NCBI GenBank assembly: GCA_035578155.1 | Contig: JAPWDM010000005.1 | Location: 31,860,108-31,924,107 of the forward strand | Length of the DNA: 64,000 nt | Direction: 5' to 3' | From: Brachynemurus nebulosus | Taxonomy: Eukaryota > Arthropoda > Insecta > Neuroptera > Myrmeleontidae | Part shown: one piece after another, positions 31,490 to 42,433 of the stretch | How positions within the stretch are numbered: the stretch's first letter is position 1 | Layout of the letters: each line of letters opens with the position of its first letter | The notes under the pieces: model-generated | The model's database searches: none | The model's input: only the letters and a program-made list of their open reading frames with translations | What the model was told of the DNA's origin: nothing | Program-made: the position numbers and the translations under genes

Positions 31490-32461
31490 CCCCTGAGTTA
31501 CAGTTGACACCCAAATTTCCGGCAGTACAGTAGCGGTCTGAAATCTGGAGTCTGGATTCTGATTTTAAAATCTAGCGCTTGGTACAGTGCGCCCCTGACA
31601 AAATTTATCGTTAGCGACCGCACCCAATTTAAGATGACGCAGTTAAGTGAGGCCAAGATTTGCACGTAATAAGCACAGTACGCTTCAAAAAGTGATCGGA
31701 TACCTTTTTGCTCAGGGGGCCCGCACTTTTGACATGGTAGTGTACCAAAAATTTAAGTACAGTACGGCGTCAAAAATTTGGGGCCACCCCCGAGTTAGGG
31801 TATTCCCCACATTTTTTGACGTGATAGTTCGTTTAAGATGATGTAATTAAGGCAAGCGCGTGTTGGGGCCAAGGTTTGCACGTACAGTACGCTTAAAAAA
31901 GTGATCGGATACCTTTTTGGTCAGGGGGGCCCGCACTTTTGACACGGCAGTGTACCAAAAATTTAAGTACAGTACGGCGTCAAAAGTTTGGGGCCACCCC
32001 CCGAGTTAGGGTAACCCCACATTTTTGACGCGGTAGTGTACCCCATCTATCAAATTGTAACCTAAAATTCAGTCTGCGCATGCGTCGTGTACTTAAATTC
32101 AGTCTGCGCATGCGTTAGGTTTGCATTCAAAAACTACGTCAGTGCTGGCGGGTAATGGGTTAACACAAAACCAAATTGTTATAAGTAAATTGTGATGACG
32201 CATAATGGGTTAACATAAATTAATTTGGTTGCTGGTAATGACTCATCTCTTACGAATTTCAAGGCCAACAGTATGAGCGAGTGTGGGGTCAAATGTCAAC
32301 AACAAATTTTGATACATGTACTTGGTACGTGCCGGGTCAGAGATCAATTCATACTCTAGGTACAGTAGGACCCCAAACTACACGGTTCTTAACATCGTCA
32401 AAAAAGTAGTCCGGAAAATTGGGGTTCTACTGTGGGGTAGCTCTCCCATAGCCTATCTACT
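31490..32461. repeat. Polinton right TIR
   Basis: Inverse of 15860-16831, same length, so no net indel has occurred since the arms were last equalised. Carries the same ~209-bp duplication and CGCATGCGCA pair. Confidence 0.95.
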
Positions 32462-32467
32462 GCTAGC
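32462..32467. repeat. Polinton target-site duplication, right
   Basis: GCTAGC, matching 15854-15859. Confidence 0.85.
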
Positions 32468-32772
32468 CCCGCCATTTTCATGTTATTAATGCAAAAATAA
32501 AAAAATATAAATATTTTTGTAATTCGTTTTAATTCACACATCCTTTTGAGGACCAGTAGAATACTTTCGGAGTCCGGCGGTTGTGAAACACTGCCCCATA
32601 CAATATGGTATGGTTTTTAATTTTTTTTTTTGATGAAAGTTTTAGAAATCCTGCTATCCTGTTGCCTTATTTTATACGTCTTCACCTAATTTAACGTTCA
32701 TATTTCTAGTTTCCGAAGTTTCACTTGCCCCCAAATTTGGTAAGCTCATATTGACATTCTGTATTAATTATC

Positions 32773-33013
32773 GTCGCCTTCCAGACATAAGGTCATATCT
32801 CATTCTTAATTATTTTTTAGGAGAGTAAAACTACTGTTACATTTTGTTTTATAAATTTGAACCGAAGGTATCAATGTACTTGCAGGCTAATATTTTTCAA
32901 GTACCTACATTCGTTTATAATTTACAAAACAAAATGTGACAGAAGTTCTTGTTTATCTACTTATCTAAAAAAATCACTAAAAATAAGATACGACCTTATG
33001 CCTGGAAGGCGAC
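32773..33013. mobile_element. 241-bp hairpin element
   Basis: Arms of ~85-90 bp start GTCGCCTTCCAGACATAAGG at the left and mirror with few mismatches to the right end. The transcript would fold into a long hairpin. A MITE-like foldback fits; I could not assign a superfamily. Confidence 0.7.
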
Positions 33014-34143
33014 ATTATATCGCACACGTTCAATTCAAGACGTTCATTTGCAACAACCCAATAAGTTATTCAAATGGTGGAAGCGCTATCAACAAGTAAA
33101 GCTTATGAATCAATGCTGAAGAGGCTTTTACCGATTTATTTTAGTGTAAAAGGTATCTCTTTTTATTGTTTTTATGGAAAATATTTATATCACTTCGTTA
33201 GCGTTCAAAAAGTAAATTTTCTAAGAATGAGTTTATTTATTTATAATGATATCAATTTTCAAATTCAGTAGCGTATCACAATATCACAAAGAATATACTT
33301 ATTATATTCTTAGAATGTAACTCAAATTATTTGTGCGTTTATCAAAAACACGTGGATATTCTTGGAACTATTTAAGTGCTTATTATGTTTTATGTTATTC
33401 ATATTACTTTTATTATTTATAGATGTTTTTGTCAATTGAAGACTTTCTCAGCATCCTTGAGTTAAAAGTCGATAAATATGTACATTATAATGTTAGAAAT
33501 AAAAGTTATTACCGATTGCTTCTAAGTAGAACTATTCATTGAAACCACTTTAGACGAAGTTATTCAAAGAACGGAAATCAAATGTTATTTGAATCATTTT
33601 TGTAGCCTAATGTTCTAACAATAGGGTACATGGGAAAAATTTACATTTTCACTTTTTCAATATAGCAAAGCAAAAAAGCGAGGAGAAATTGTAAAGGTTC
33701 TGTGATTTTTAGTGTCCCGTACCAAAACCGGCAAAATAGAATACTTCTGGAATCTGTTTAGCCAGTTCATTTACCTGATGTGAAGTCTCAACTGTAGAAC
33801 TATCAAAGGTTGAATTTTGATGTTGGGACCTAATATTCGGAGATAAACTGAAACGTTGTTCAGCCCTTTCTGGTAGCTAGTACGATAATGCCACTAAACC
33901 CACAAATATATTGTGAATATGAATTTTTGATATTTTTTTTAGCTGTAAATCATCTCGATAAAACAGATATATTGTATACAGACGCACCAAAGTTTATATA
34001 TATTTTAAATATTTTCCAGAAAGACTGCTTCAAGATGACTGCCTGCCACCAAATCATCAATAAGGATTGTTCAGAAAAATGTTGAAAAAAATCATAAACG
34101 TTAAACTAAAATTATCAACTTCGAGAAATCATAGCCCCAGTTA
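33014..34143. other. AT-rich spacer with a dispersed repeat
   Basis: About 33703-33860 resembles 6492-6665. No gene recognised. Confidence 0.45.
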
Positions 34144-34145
34144 TA

Positions 34146-34963
34146 CACTAGCGGAAATAATTAAAGGATCAAAAAAAGAATTCCAAATTTTTGGCGCTTT
34201 TTCGAATGGCTGTATTTTTGTGAAAAATGGTCGTATCGGAGTCATAAGCAAAGCAATTTAAAGCTGGAAGTTCCTGGTTTCGAAATCTTGCGATAAAAAA
34301 ATTTTCAAAGCAACGTGTGTGACGCAATCCTAATAAATACACTGAAAAAAAAATTTCGAAATTTTTTCGGTTTTTTTTTTTGGCCCACGGACTTGGAAAA
34401 AAATTTTCCGACTTAATCACCATATGGACCGGATAACTTGTTCATTCAGTTTTAATTTGTTTTTTTTATAAACTTTTATACGTCCACTTCTCTCTGAGAT
34501 ATCGGACTTTCGATCTCTCAGCAACCAATGATCACACAGAAAATTGAACGGGTGTTTTAAAAACTCGAATAAATTCTCTACAAGGATTAGCCATTGTTTT
34601 TTCAGAAGAAAATTTTTTTGCATACTTTACATAAATTTGAAAAATCAAGAAAAAAAGAGCTTTTGGTAGCTCTTTGGAAAATCAAGCGCTGAATTAAAAA
34701 CTTCGAGAAAACCACTAATGTTAAGTGTGCCTTTTACAGTTCAAGATACCCACAAAAACCCCACCGAGTTTCAGTTTAATCCATCCAGCCGTTTTTGTGT
34801 TTCATTCGATTGAATTTTTGAAAAAATTAAAAGATCATTTTTTTATCTTAAACTTTCATAATCTTCAACAAAATAAAAAAAAAAAATTTCTCGGCTTACT
34901 TCAAATTTTTATCAATAACAGTATTTAAATTTTTTTTTGATCCTTTAATTATTTCCGCTAGTG
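34146..34963. mobile_element. Tc1-like non-autonomous element, TA duplication
   Basis: Ends begin CACTAGCGGAAATAATTAAA and continue as an exact ~30-bp inverted repeat; TA flanks both (34144-34145, 34964-34965). No transposase inside 818 bp. The end sequence is typical of Tc1-family elements. Confidence 0.85.
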
Positions 34964-34965
34964 TA

Positions 34966-35895
34966 TCAGATATCTGTTTAAAAACAAATTATTGTACGAA
35001 ACCCTATTCGTATGTGTACAACTTGCAGCAGACTGATTATTTTGCGAAACCCTAAAAAATTATCATAAAAATTGTACAGTAATAATAATTTGTTTTTAAT
35101 AAATTTATTCGCAATTGTAAAATTTTATTGCAAAACATTTACTGTTCCATAAAACAATAACAATTATTTAAAATGCCATAATTTGAAAATTAAACAGTTA
35201 TGACAATGATCTCAATGTTATATAATTCAGTATGTAGGTATATATGCTGTTGAAATGTATAACTGTGGAGTTATTGTACGTATTGAGTTCTGGAGCCTGT
35301 GAAAATGTAACTATAGCTCACATAACGATTTTCATTCAACATCATCATAATTAATTAACTGTAATTATCTCACTCGTTTAAACATTTACATGTATGTTTA
35401 AATAGGCGAAATATGGGTGAAAGATTACACCCAGTTCACTCGTTACCTAATTGGTATTTTTTCCGAATCGGTTTTCTTACTGTCGTGCCGCTCTCAATAT
35501 GTTTCCATTTCAGTCACGATGTGTTCACATCAATAAACAAAAATCTGATAAGTAGCTAATGTTCTATCGTTATTAACACGTGTACCTGTTGAGCTATAAA
35601 ACATATGAATGATTCAATGTCTTTTAGTGCAGTAGAAAGAATTACGGTATTTTTTTTTTTGTGACAGTTACGGCACTAACGTCCATCTTTACTCGTAGTT
35701 AGCGAATATACTGCCCAGTCTATGCAGTTTAATAATAGCGGGTACCGCAGATACTATATATTTATTATATTTGTATGTGTACAACTCGGTGGAATAACTG
35801 ATATACGAGGAAAAAGCCTACTGCGTGAACACTGCCTCCAATTAGTACCGATTCGGCATAATTACTGATTCGGATAAAGACTTTAGTATGTGAAC
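34966..35895. other. AT-rich spacer
   Basis: No gene or repeat boundary recognised. Confidence 0.45.
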
Positions 35896-35897
35896 TA

Positions 35898-36734
35898 CAC
35901 AGTAAAAAAAAATAGTGTTTTGCCTAAAAGAAAACTAGTAGTTAAAATTTTTGTGTTAAATAAGTAACACAACCCTGCGTTAATGTAACATTTCGTGTTT
36001 GTGTTAAATGAATGTATTAACACAAATTTCGATTTAACAGAATAAAAATGTTAACCTGTTTTGAACAACAAAGAAGTAACACAATATTTGAGTACAGCAA
36101 AAGAATGTTATAAGTACCTACGTAAGCTACAATAGAATATATATCTACCCAAATATATATAATAAAAAAAGATAAGAGTAGTTCTTTAATTATAAGCTTA
36201 CGAGATTGTTTTATATAATATACAATCTCGTAAGTTTACTTGATTTTTTTTAACTGAATCTGTAACAAAATAACCTTAAAATGTAAGAAAATTGTTTCAT
36301 TTTTAAACGTTTAATAAAACTTTAATCGTCAATAACTGAAAAAACTTATAATTTTTCGTTTTTATTTAATAATAAGTCTAGTAATTTTGTTTAATAATAA
36401 GTCTCATTTTTTTTATTATATATATTTTGGTACATATATATGAAAACAAGTAACAATTTTTACAAAGGACTGACTTTGAGTCTTTGAGTCTCATTTACCT
36501 ATATATAGTGCTGCAGTGGAAGTAAAATATTGAATAAAAAAGTTTAACAACTAACTCTAATAAATCTGAAAAATTAACACAAAATGTATGTCCTTTTGTG
36601 TGTTAAATCATTGACACAAATCTTGTGTAAAGATTTGACACATATGCTTTGTGTTAAAATAACACAAAAAATTGAGTGGACCGTTCTGGATATGTGAAAT
36701 GTGTTAATTTTAACAGAAATTTTTTTTTACTGTG
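35898..36734. mobile_element. TA-flanked MITE rich in TTAACAC motifs
   Basis: Inverted ends CACAGTAAAAAAAAAT with TA on both sides (35896-35897, 36735-36736). The interior repeats GTGTTAA/TTAACAC many times and holds a 13-bp-arm hairpin (CTTACGAGATTGT) near 36199-36236. No coding capacity. Confidence 0.75.
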
Positions 36735-36736
36735 TA

Positions 36737-37430
36737 GCTTTTAAATTTTCAAGAATTTCCTCATCGTTTCTAGCATAATATTTTTCTTAAAACAATGTCT
36801 TTGGCAGAAAAACTATGTAAGCATTAAATTTTTACTTGTTTGTTTCGTTTTGACGTCTCAACAACTCAATCAATTGATTTACCTTGCGAGAACATCTGAT
36901 TTACGTGGAAAAAATATTTTAAAATTTAATTTGATGTCATATTTTCAAATACTACGCAAACGAGGCTAGGGATAAATGATACACGTACCTACCCCATTAC
37001 CCCAATTTCCCCAAGTAATTATTTGTATAAAATATACAAATACATAGATCTAATGTGTGCATGCCATCTCTGTTTAATATTTACTGTGCGCTGTGTTGTC
37101 ATAGTTATAATTACATTAAAACGACAAATATACATATGCGAGTTAATGTCCTGATTCCATTGTGACGAAGAGCAAGCGACATAATTATTTAGTTGCAGGG
37201 GAGAGAGTTGGAAGGAGGGGGTAGTAAACGTAAGCAAGCAATGGAATAAATGTTTAAAACGGATCCATAGGGCACACTAAAGCACTGATGTTGATAAAGA
37301 GATAATTATTGGATTTTCAATGCATCATTTCGTACGGCTGAGTTCGCTAATTTTCGTCTGAATTGTTTAGATTTCCCAGTTCCAAGTCAACTGGAGTGCG
37401 AGTCATTTTACACTCATGTGTATAGAAAAT
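36737..37430. other. AT-rich spacer
   Basis: Nothing supported; an open 72-codon minus-strand frame near 37100 shows no domain. Confidence 0.4.
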
Positions 37431-37438
37431 GTACCTAC

Positions 37439-38213
37439 TAGGGTTGCCAACTCTACCAATGAATATTTCGGGACTTAATAAGAAAAAAATCGGGACGGGA
37501 TAAGTAAAATCGGGACCAAAAATAATACAGTTGATATGCAAAAAAAAAAACGTTTTTAATCATCCACTAGGAAAGATATTATTCTTCTTATTTTTATTAT
37601 TTGTTACTAACAGCTACATATTTAAACCATGTTCTTACAAGCCCTTAAACAAAACAATTTCTTGAAGATAAAATATTACAATAATATTTCTTTATTTTAT
37701 TTTATTAAATTAGAAATCAAGTTTTTTAATTTTTAGATTTTTAATATTTTTTTTTTTTTTTTTTTTTTTGCATGTCAACTGTATTATTTTTGGAGAACAA
37801 CATTTTTCATAAAGTTAACCGTCTTTGGTATTGACGTATTTCATGTATGTCAAATTAGTCTACTAAATCGATTAATCGATTTTCTCCCATTTTTTGGAGA
37901 GATTTTAATGTTGGAAGAATTTTAATGAGTTAATCTGGCAACACTGGAAGCTGTATAAGTTATAAATCAGTAGACAGAGTACACTTTATCAGTATAGGTA
38001 CAGCAAATATACTTACTTTCTTAGCCGTCATGACATGCAAGCGCGATAATCTGGAAACAACAATAGCGAGACTGGCGGGACTAAAAATGTAAAAGAATTG
38101 TAGATGTTAAAAATCGGGACAATTAGCGTGCCGCCACTACTGTTGTCGAGACGCGGGAAACATAGGCCTAAAATCGGTACATCCCGATTAAATCGGGACA
38201 GTTAGCAACCCTA
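37439..38213. mobile_element. hAT-type non-autonomous element
   Basis: Ends TAGGGTTGCCAAC and GTTAGCAACCCTA, flanked by an 8-bp duplication with one mismatch (GTACCTAC / GTACCCAC). ATCGGGAC is reiterated near both ends, and an internal inverted pair (ATACAGTTGATATGCAAAA near 37526 and its complement near 37765) gives further foldback. No transposase. Confidence 0.8.
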
Positions 38214-38221
38214 GTACCCAC

Positions 38222-40620
38222 CCAACTGCCAGAACTGGATCTGTTCAGTTCAGTAATATTCCACATTAAACCAAATTTCCAACAAACGTACTAAATAAAA
38301 AAAAAATCAAATAAAAACTTAAAAAGTTGAAAAATTATTTCAATTTTGTTCCTGGACGAAATAAAAATTTATTAATGTGATATACGTAATAACTGGCGCT
38401 ATCTTTTAACAGTGAGTCCCATTTACTATTCGAAGTAGCAGCTCATTTCTTATTTAACCGAACTCTTAGAGTAATAACGCGGCATGCATTAAATATCTAA
38501 GAATGTTATTAGTAATTTGTCAACAAATTTTTATAAAATATCGAAATTACGCACAAATTTACTGAATCGCAAGAAAAAAGCGCTTTATATTTATAGGGAT
38601 CGTATTAAAAAAGTGTATAAAAAATATTAAAAAACTGCATAAATAGTTATAAAAAGTATAGTTCGGTGCAGTTTAAAATAATTATGCACTGGATCGAGAC
38701 CACATAGACAAAGTTTCACAGAAAACACATAATTCAAAGCCACACGATTTCCCTAGAAACTGCTTTTCCAAACAAGGTCAAGGATTAATTTATACTTGGG
38801 AATATCTTAAAATATTTCGTTTCCTTCTTACCTATATTGTTTTAAATTTGTAATACACACACAAAAAAAAAAAAAAAAAAAAAAAACTGATTAATGCAAT
38901 AATTTCTGTACTTATGCAATGCAGGAGTAGTACAAATAGTAAAAGTTTTAAACTACTTCTAATTCGATGCATATGAGCTCTTTAATAATTCCTAAAGGTA
39001 TTATTCTCATGGTGTTTTCTGACATTTTAAATATGATTTCTTTAGAAAATCTTGAAGCAGACCTGAAGTTATAAAAAAATACGCACTTCTATTTGATATC
39101 ATTAAATTGAACTCATATTTAAAATATCTTTAAGAGCTCTTATTTCTGACTTCTTTTCAAAAATGTCAATATTTATAGTTCAGAAAAATGTCTTAAAAAA
39201 CTTCTTGAAAACATCTTTTTGATTTTTATTGTTGACTGAGAAACGGTACAAAAAAATTTACCGCAAATTAATGTTCTAATTTCGTACTAATACCTATCTC
39301 TTAGTTTTTATTTACATTATGCATTTTAATGAAGATTTTCTTAAAACCGCGTAAAAAAGTTATATAAAAAAGTCGTACAAAAAAAGATTGCATAAGAAGA
39401 GATACTATATACAACATTACATTTTTTTTTTTAATAATATGATGATTGATCTTCTAATAAAAAGAAAAACTGTAATAGAAAAACAGAATCGTTTTTTCTT
39501 TCAAAAATGTTTCCCATTTGAAAATTGAACGATATGTTTAAAATGTAAAAGGAAAAGTTATTTTGCTGATATCAAAAGGAATGCTGATAAATGATTGTTC
39601 GAATTGTCGTAAAAAGGTTCACCTTTTGATTGGTTGAATAAATTCGAACAGGCATTGATGAACAAATAAATGAATGTACATTTGTTGTGTATTGGTGACC
39701 CGAACATATAATATAAAGTCGTTATATTTTTAATTTGGTACTCTCTAGGGTCCACGTCGGGTTCACTCGCATTCAACATACGGTGATTCGGACCACACTG
39801 ACTGACTACTGGCTGATTGTTACTGACATACATACTTTTATGTTGTCAGGTTTCCCTGTTTACCTCCAACCATTTTAATACGACCGACCAAGGGTGATAT
39901 GTAGTCGATAACCTACGCAACAATTTACATGTGATGTAACACGTATATTTTGGTTATCTATTCATGTGCCCACGGGCGGCATCATAGGGTCGGACTTTTT
40001 GTATATTGTATAGGTACCTATGGGCAGACACAGATAGATTGCAAAATGTTTAATATGAAAATAGAAAATTGACTGTTTCGCAAAGAAAGTTTTTGAATTA
40101 AAATAAAATTAATTTAATTGTCTAAATATTGGAGAATTTCTCCTTTTGTGTATCTGGGTATTTCATAGTGCTTCCACCATAACATTTATGTAATTAAAAT
40201 TATACTGAGCTCCAGACGTGTGGCAAATACGAGAACCAACGTTAGAGGTGATAGAGCCAAATAATCAAAGTGTTTTGGACAGAATTATTTCTAGAGTTAC
40301 TTATGAAAAACGAAAATTTTATTAATTTTCCTGCACTGATTTTTATTTCTATTTTTTAATACTGCAACATACCTACTTGTACGCAAAATTTTATTTAAGT
40401 ATCACGAACTTTTAAACTTGAGAATTTTCTAAAATTTTGTTGTGCTCGATCTCTCCGGCAGTTGTCGATACAATTTAACCGGAACACTAAATTTTTTAAT
40501 TGAATGCTCTTACCTCTATTTTTTCAAATTTCTTGGACCCATCGTTGGAAAATTACGAGGGAAGAACAAAAGATGTTTCTTGGAGGCTCAACATTCTGCA
40601 TTAACTATAATAAATATAGG
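38222..40620. other. AT-rich spacer
   Basis: A poly(A) run near 38863 and short frames only. I recognise no gene. Confidence 0.4.

Positions 40621-40621
<1 letters not shown>

Positions 40622-40661
<40 letters not shown>
40622..40661. repeat. (TTA)n microsatellite
   Basis: About 13 TTA units, directly abutting the 3' end of a Dong-type element; TAA repeats are the known target of Dong. Confidence 0.9.
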
Positions 40662-40662
<1 letters not shown>

Positions 40663-40876
40663 GACTTTTACGCCAACCTGGCGCTCACTACTCAGTAGGA
40701 CAGTACTGGGTAACATTCACCTATACCGGCATTATGCAAGGTATTAGGCTCTGTGGAAGGGTAATGTGCCAAACCAATCCGTAAAAGTACCGTAGTACAT
40801 TCACGGACGGGTTTGTCACATCACTCCCTATATTGTTGTTATTGCTACTTGAAACGAGGTGTTATTCGTCTATTTT
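40661..40876 (-). mobile_element. Dong/R4 3'-end fragment (5'-truncated)
   Basis: Nearly identical to the 3' untranslated end of the full-length element at 42432-42643, starting TAGACTTTTACGCCAACCTG next to (TTA)n. Only ~215 bp remain, as expected of an aborted reverse-transcription copy. Confidence 0.88.
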
Positions 40877-40918
40877 ATTATTATTATTATTATTATTTTT
40901 TTTTTTTTTTTTTTTTTT
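40877..40918. repeat. (TTA)n followed by poly(T)
   Basis: Read on the minus strand it is an A-rich tail then TAA units, marking the 3' end of the next element. Confidence 0.8.
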
Positions 40919-42399
40919 ATTAAAATTGGGACACTGCTGCCGGTGGATGGCGCGGTCAACAGCGTCCGGCGGCATCGCCAACTAAGGGCATGCGCCGCCA
41001 AACACGATATAAATAAAAGCAACACATAAAGACAGGAACACATAAATGCAATAGACAAAGGACAAACATACACATAATAAAATTCAACGATGGACCCTGC
41101 CATCCCAGGGCTTCACAAAGAGTGGACAATCCTCGGTGGCGGCACGCTAAGTACTAGCCAAAGCGTCCGGCCACCAAGGTCTGAAAACCAACGATGAAAC
41201 TCCGAGGTGTAAAGGGCCCCGGAGTGGAGAAAACTGACTAGAAAACACAAAAAATTTATCAGACAATATTAAAAAACAAAAAAAAATCTTATTACGTCAC
41301 TGGGGAGCCACAGGCCGACCAGTGCCGCATAAGTAGTTAAAACCAAAACCGCTGAAGGGCCACAACAGCAAGCCCACAGCGGCACAACAAAATATCACAG
41401 ATAAGAATAAAAAGATCATGTACCACCTCGGGTGGAAAAGGCCCTCAGTGGTACATCGTTAAAACAAAACAGATTAAAACAATCTTATTAAAAAATAAAA
41501 ACAACAATATCACAGATTTTAAAAAATTTCTTGCTCTGTGGCACGATTCCGCTCCCCATAGTCTCAACAATTCCGAAATGGCTTCGTCAACACCTAGGAA
41601 CTCACACGTATAGGGACAGTGACATCTGATTACTGAGCAACATGTACTGTTCTGTCAGATAGCTGATTACTGGGTACATGTGCCGTTCTGTCAGATGTCG
41701 GGGTCAACCTACACGGGAGACCGGTACGATGACTAGGCCACGTTCGTCCGAGTCGCGGCTACAGAGAACGGAACAATGCCACAGAGTATCACAAAGCCAA
41801 CATCTGACCTGTGTTCGTATCACTTCGACGGGGCGAAAGCCGCCATATCAACGTCCACGAACGCATCCGTACGAGGGATGACGACGTCTCCTTACTGGGC
41901 GAGCTCGCTCAAGCTGTTCGGGCAGACGTCGACTCGTACGTGTGGCCGATGAGAACGAGTGCGTCGGGAGCCGCATTCCTACCCATCGAAATGACAAGAA
42001 CAAGGCCAGGGAAACATCACAGTAACAATTAAAAAGTACCACCGCAGGCATGAGACCCCAAGGTGGCATAACAACTATCACAGACACAGATCACAATTTT
42101 TACATAAATCACAGACGCAATATCACCTTTTCGACACATCCGAACGGTATCGTCGGACTCCGAAGATCACGCCCACTGGAGTATGCAGCACTGGCGACGC
42201 GTTGAATTCCGGTCAAGGTACCAATTAAACCAAATCAAACTGACGCAGGCATAACACTCACTCGGGGGATACAACATCGTCCCCTCCACACGATCATTCT
42301 TGTCGAAACACAGTACCAGAGCCTCGTCAGCCTGCTAGCCGAAGCTAACAGTTGCCCGCCGGGCACGAACGGGGACGTGAAGGTTGGATTTTAGCCCAG

Positions 42400-42400
<1 letters not shown>
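40919..42400 (-). mobile_element. ORF-less retroelement "B" with 5' HDV-like ribozyme
   Basis: Bounded by (TTA)n on both sides and with an A-rich 3' tail, so it was probably inserted by a TAA-specific Dong/R4-type machinery. No long ORF. Its 3' ~815 bp (40919-41734) recur in the chimera at 46985-47819; its 5' ~665 bp are unique here. The 3' part is full of paired stems, and ATCACAG is reiterated more than ten times. The 5' end folds like an HDV-type ribozyme. This is reminiscent of R2-derived short internally deleted elements. Confidence 0.75.
42322..42400 (-). ncRNA. Candidate HDV-like self-cleaving ribozyme
   Basis: Read 5'->3' from 42400: P1 GCTGGGC (42400-42394) pairs with GCCCGGC (42364-42358), seven pairs with one wobble. 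P3 ACG/CGT (42378-42376, 42367-42365) abuts P1', closing loop TCCCCGTT. P1' is followed by GGGCAAC, giving P1.1 and the J1.1/4 strand. P4 is GTTAGC-TTCG-GCTAGC (42349-42334). Then CTGACGAGG supplies the J4/2 strand with candidate catalytic C42326; P2 would be CCT/AGG plus CCA/TGG with an internal loop. The order is the nested double pseudoknot of the class, placed exactly at the element's first base, where such ribozymes process R2-type transcripts. P2 is the weak point. Confidence 0.65.

Positions 42401-42432
<32 letters not shown>
42401..42432. repeat. (TTA)n between elements
   Basis: About ten units between the 5' end of element B and the 3' end of the full-length Dong. Confidence 0.9.

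Positions 42433-42433
<1 letters not shown>

Larger units (their letters stand above)
15860..32461. mobile_element. Polinton/Maverick, 16.6 kb, near-complete
   Basis: Ends are 972-bp terminal inverted repeats, outermost bases AGTAGATAGGC, flanked by the 6-bp direct duplication GCTAGC (15854-15859 and 32462-32467); a 6-bp TSD, long TIRs and 5'-AG termini are Polinton hallmarks. Inside are family B polymerase, rve integrase, A32-like ATPase, adenain-like protease, minor and major capsid proteins, PLA2-type protein and several small conserved genes. All appear open except the integrase, which has one frameshift. The gene set could make a virion, so the element can also be viewed as an integrated adintovirus-like virus. 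Confidence 0.96.
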
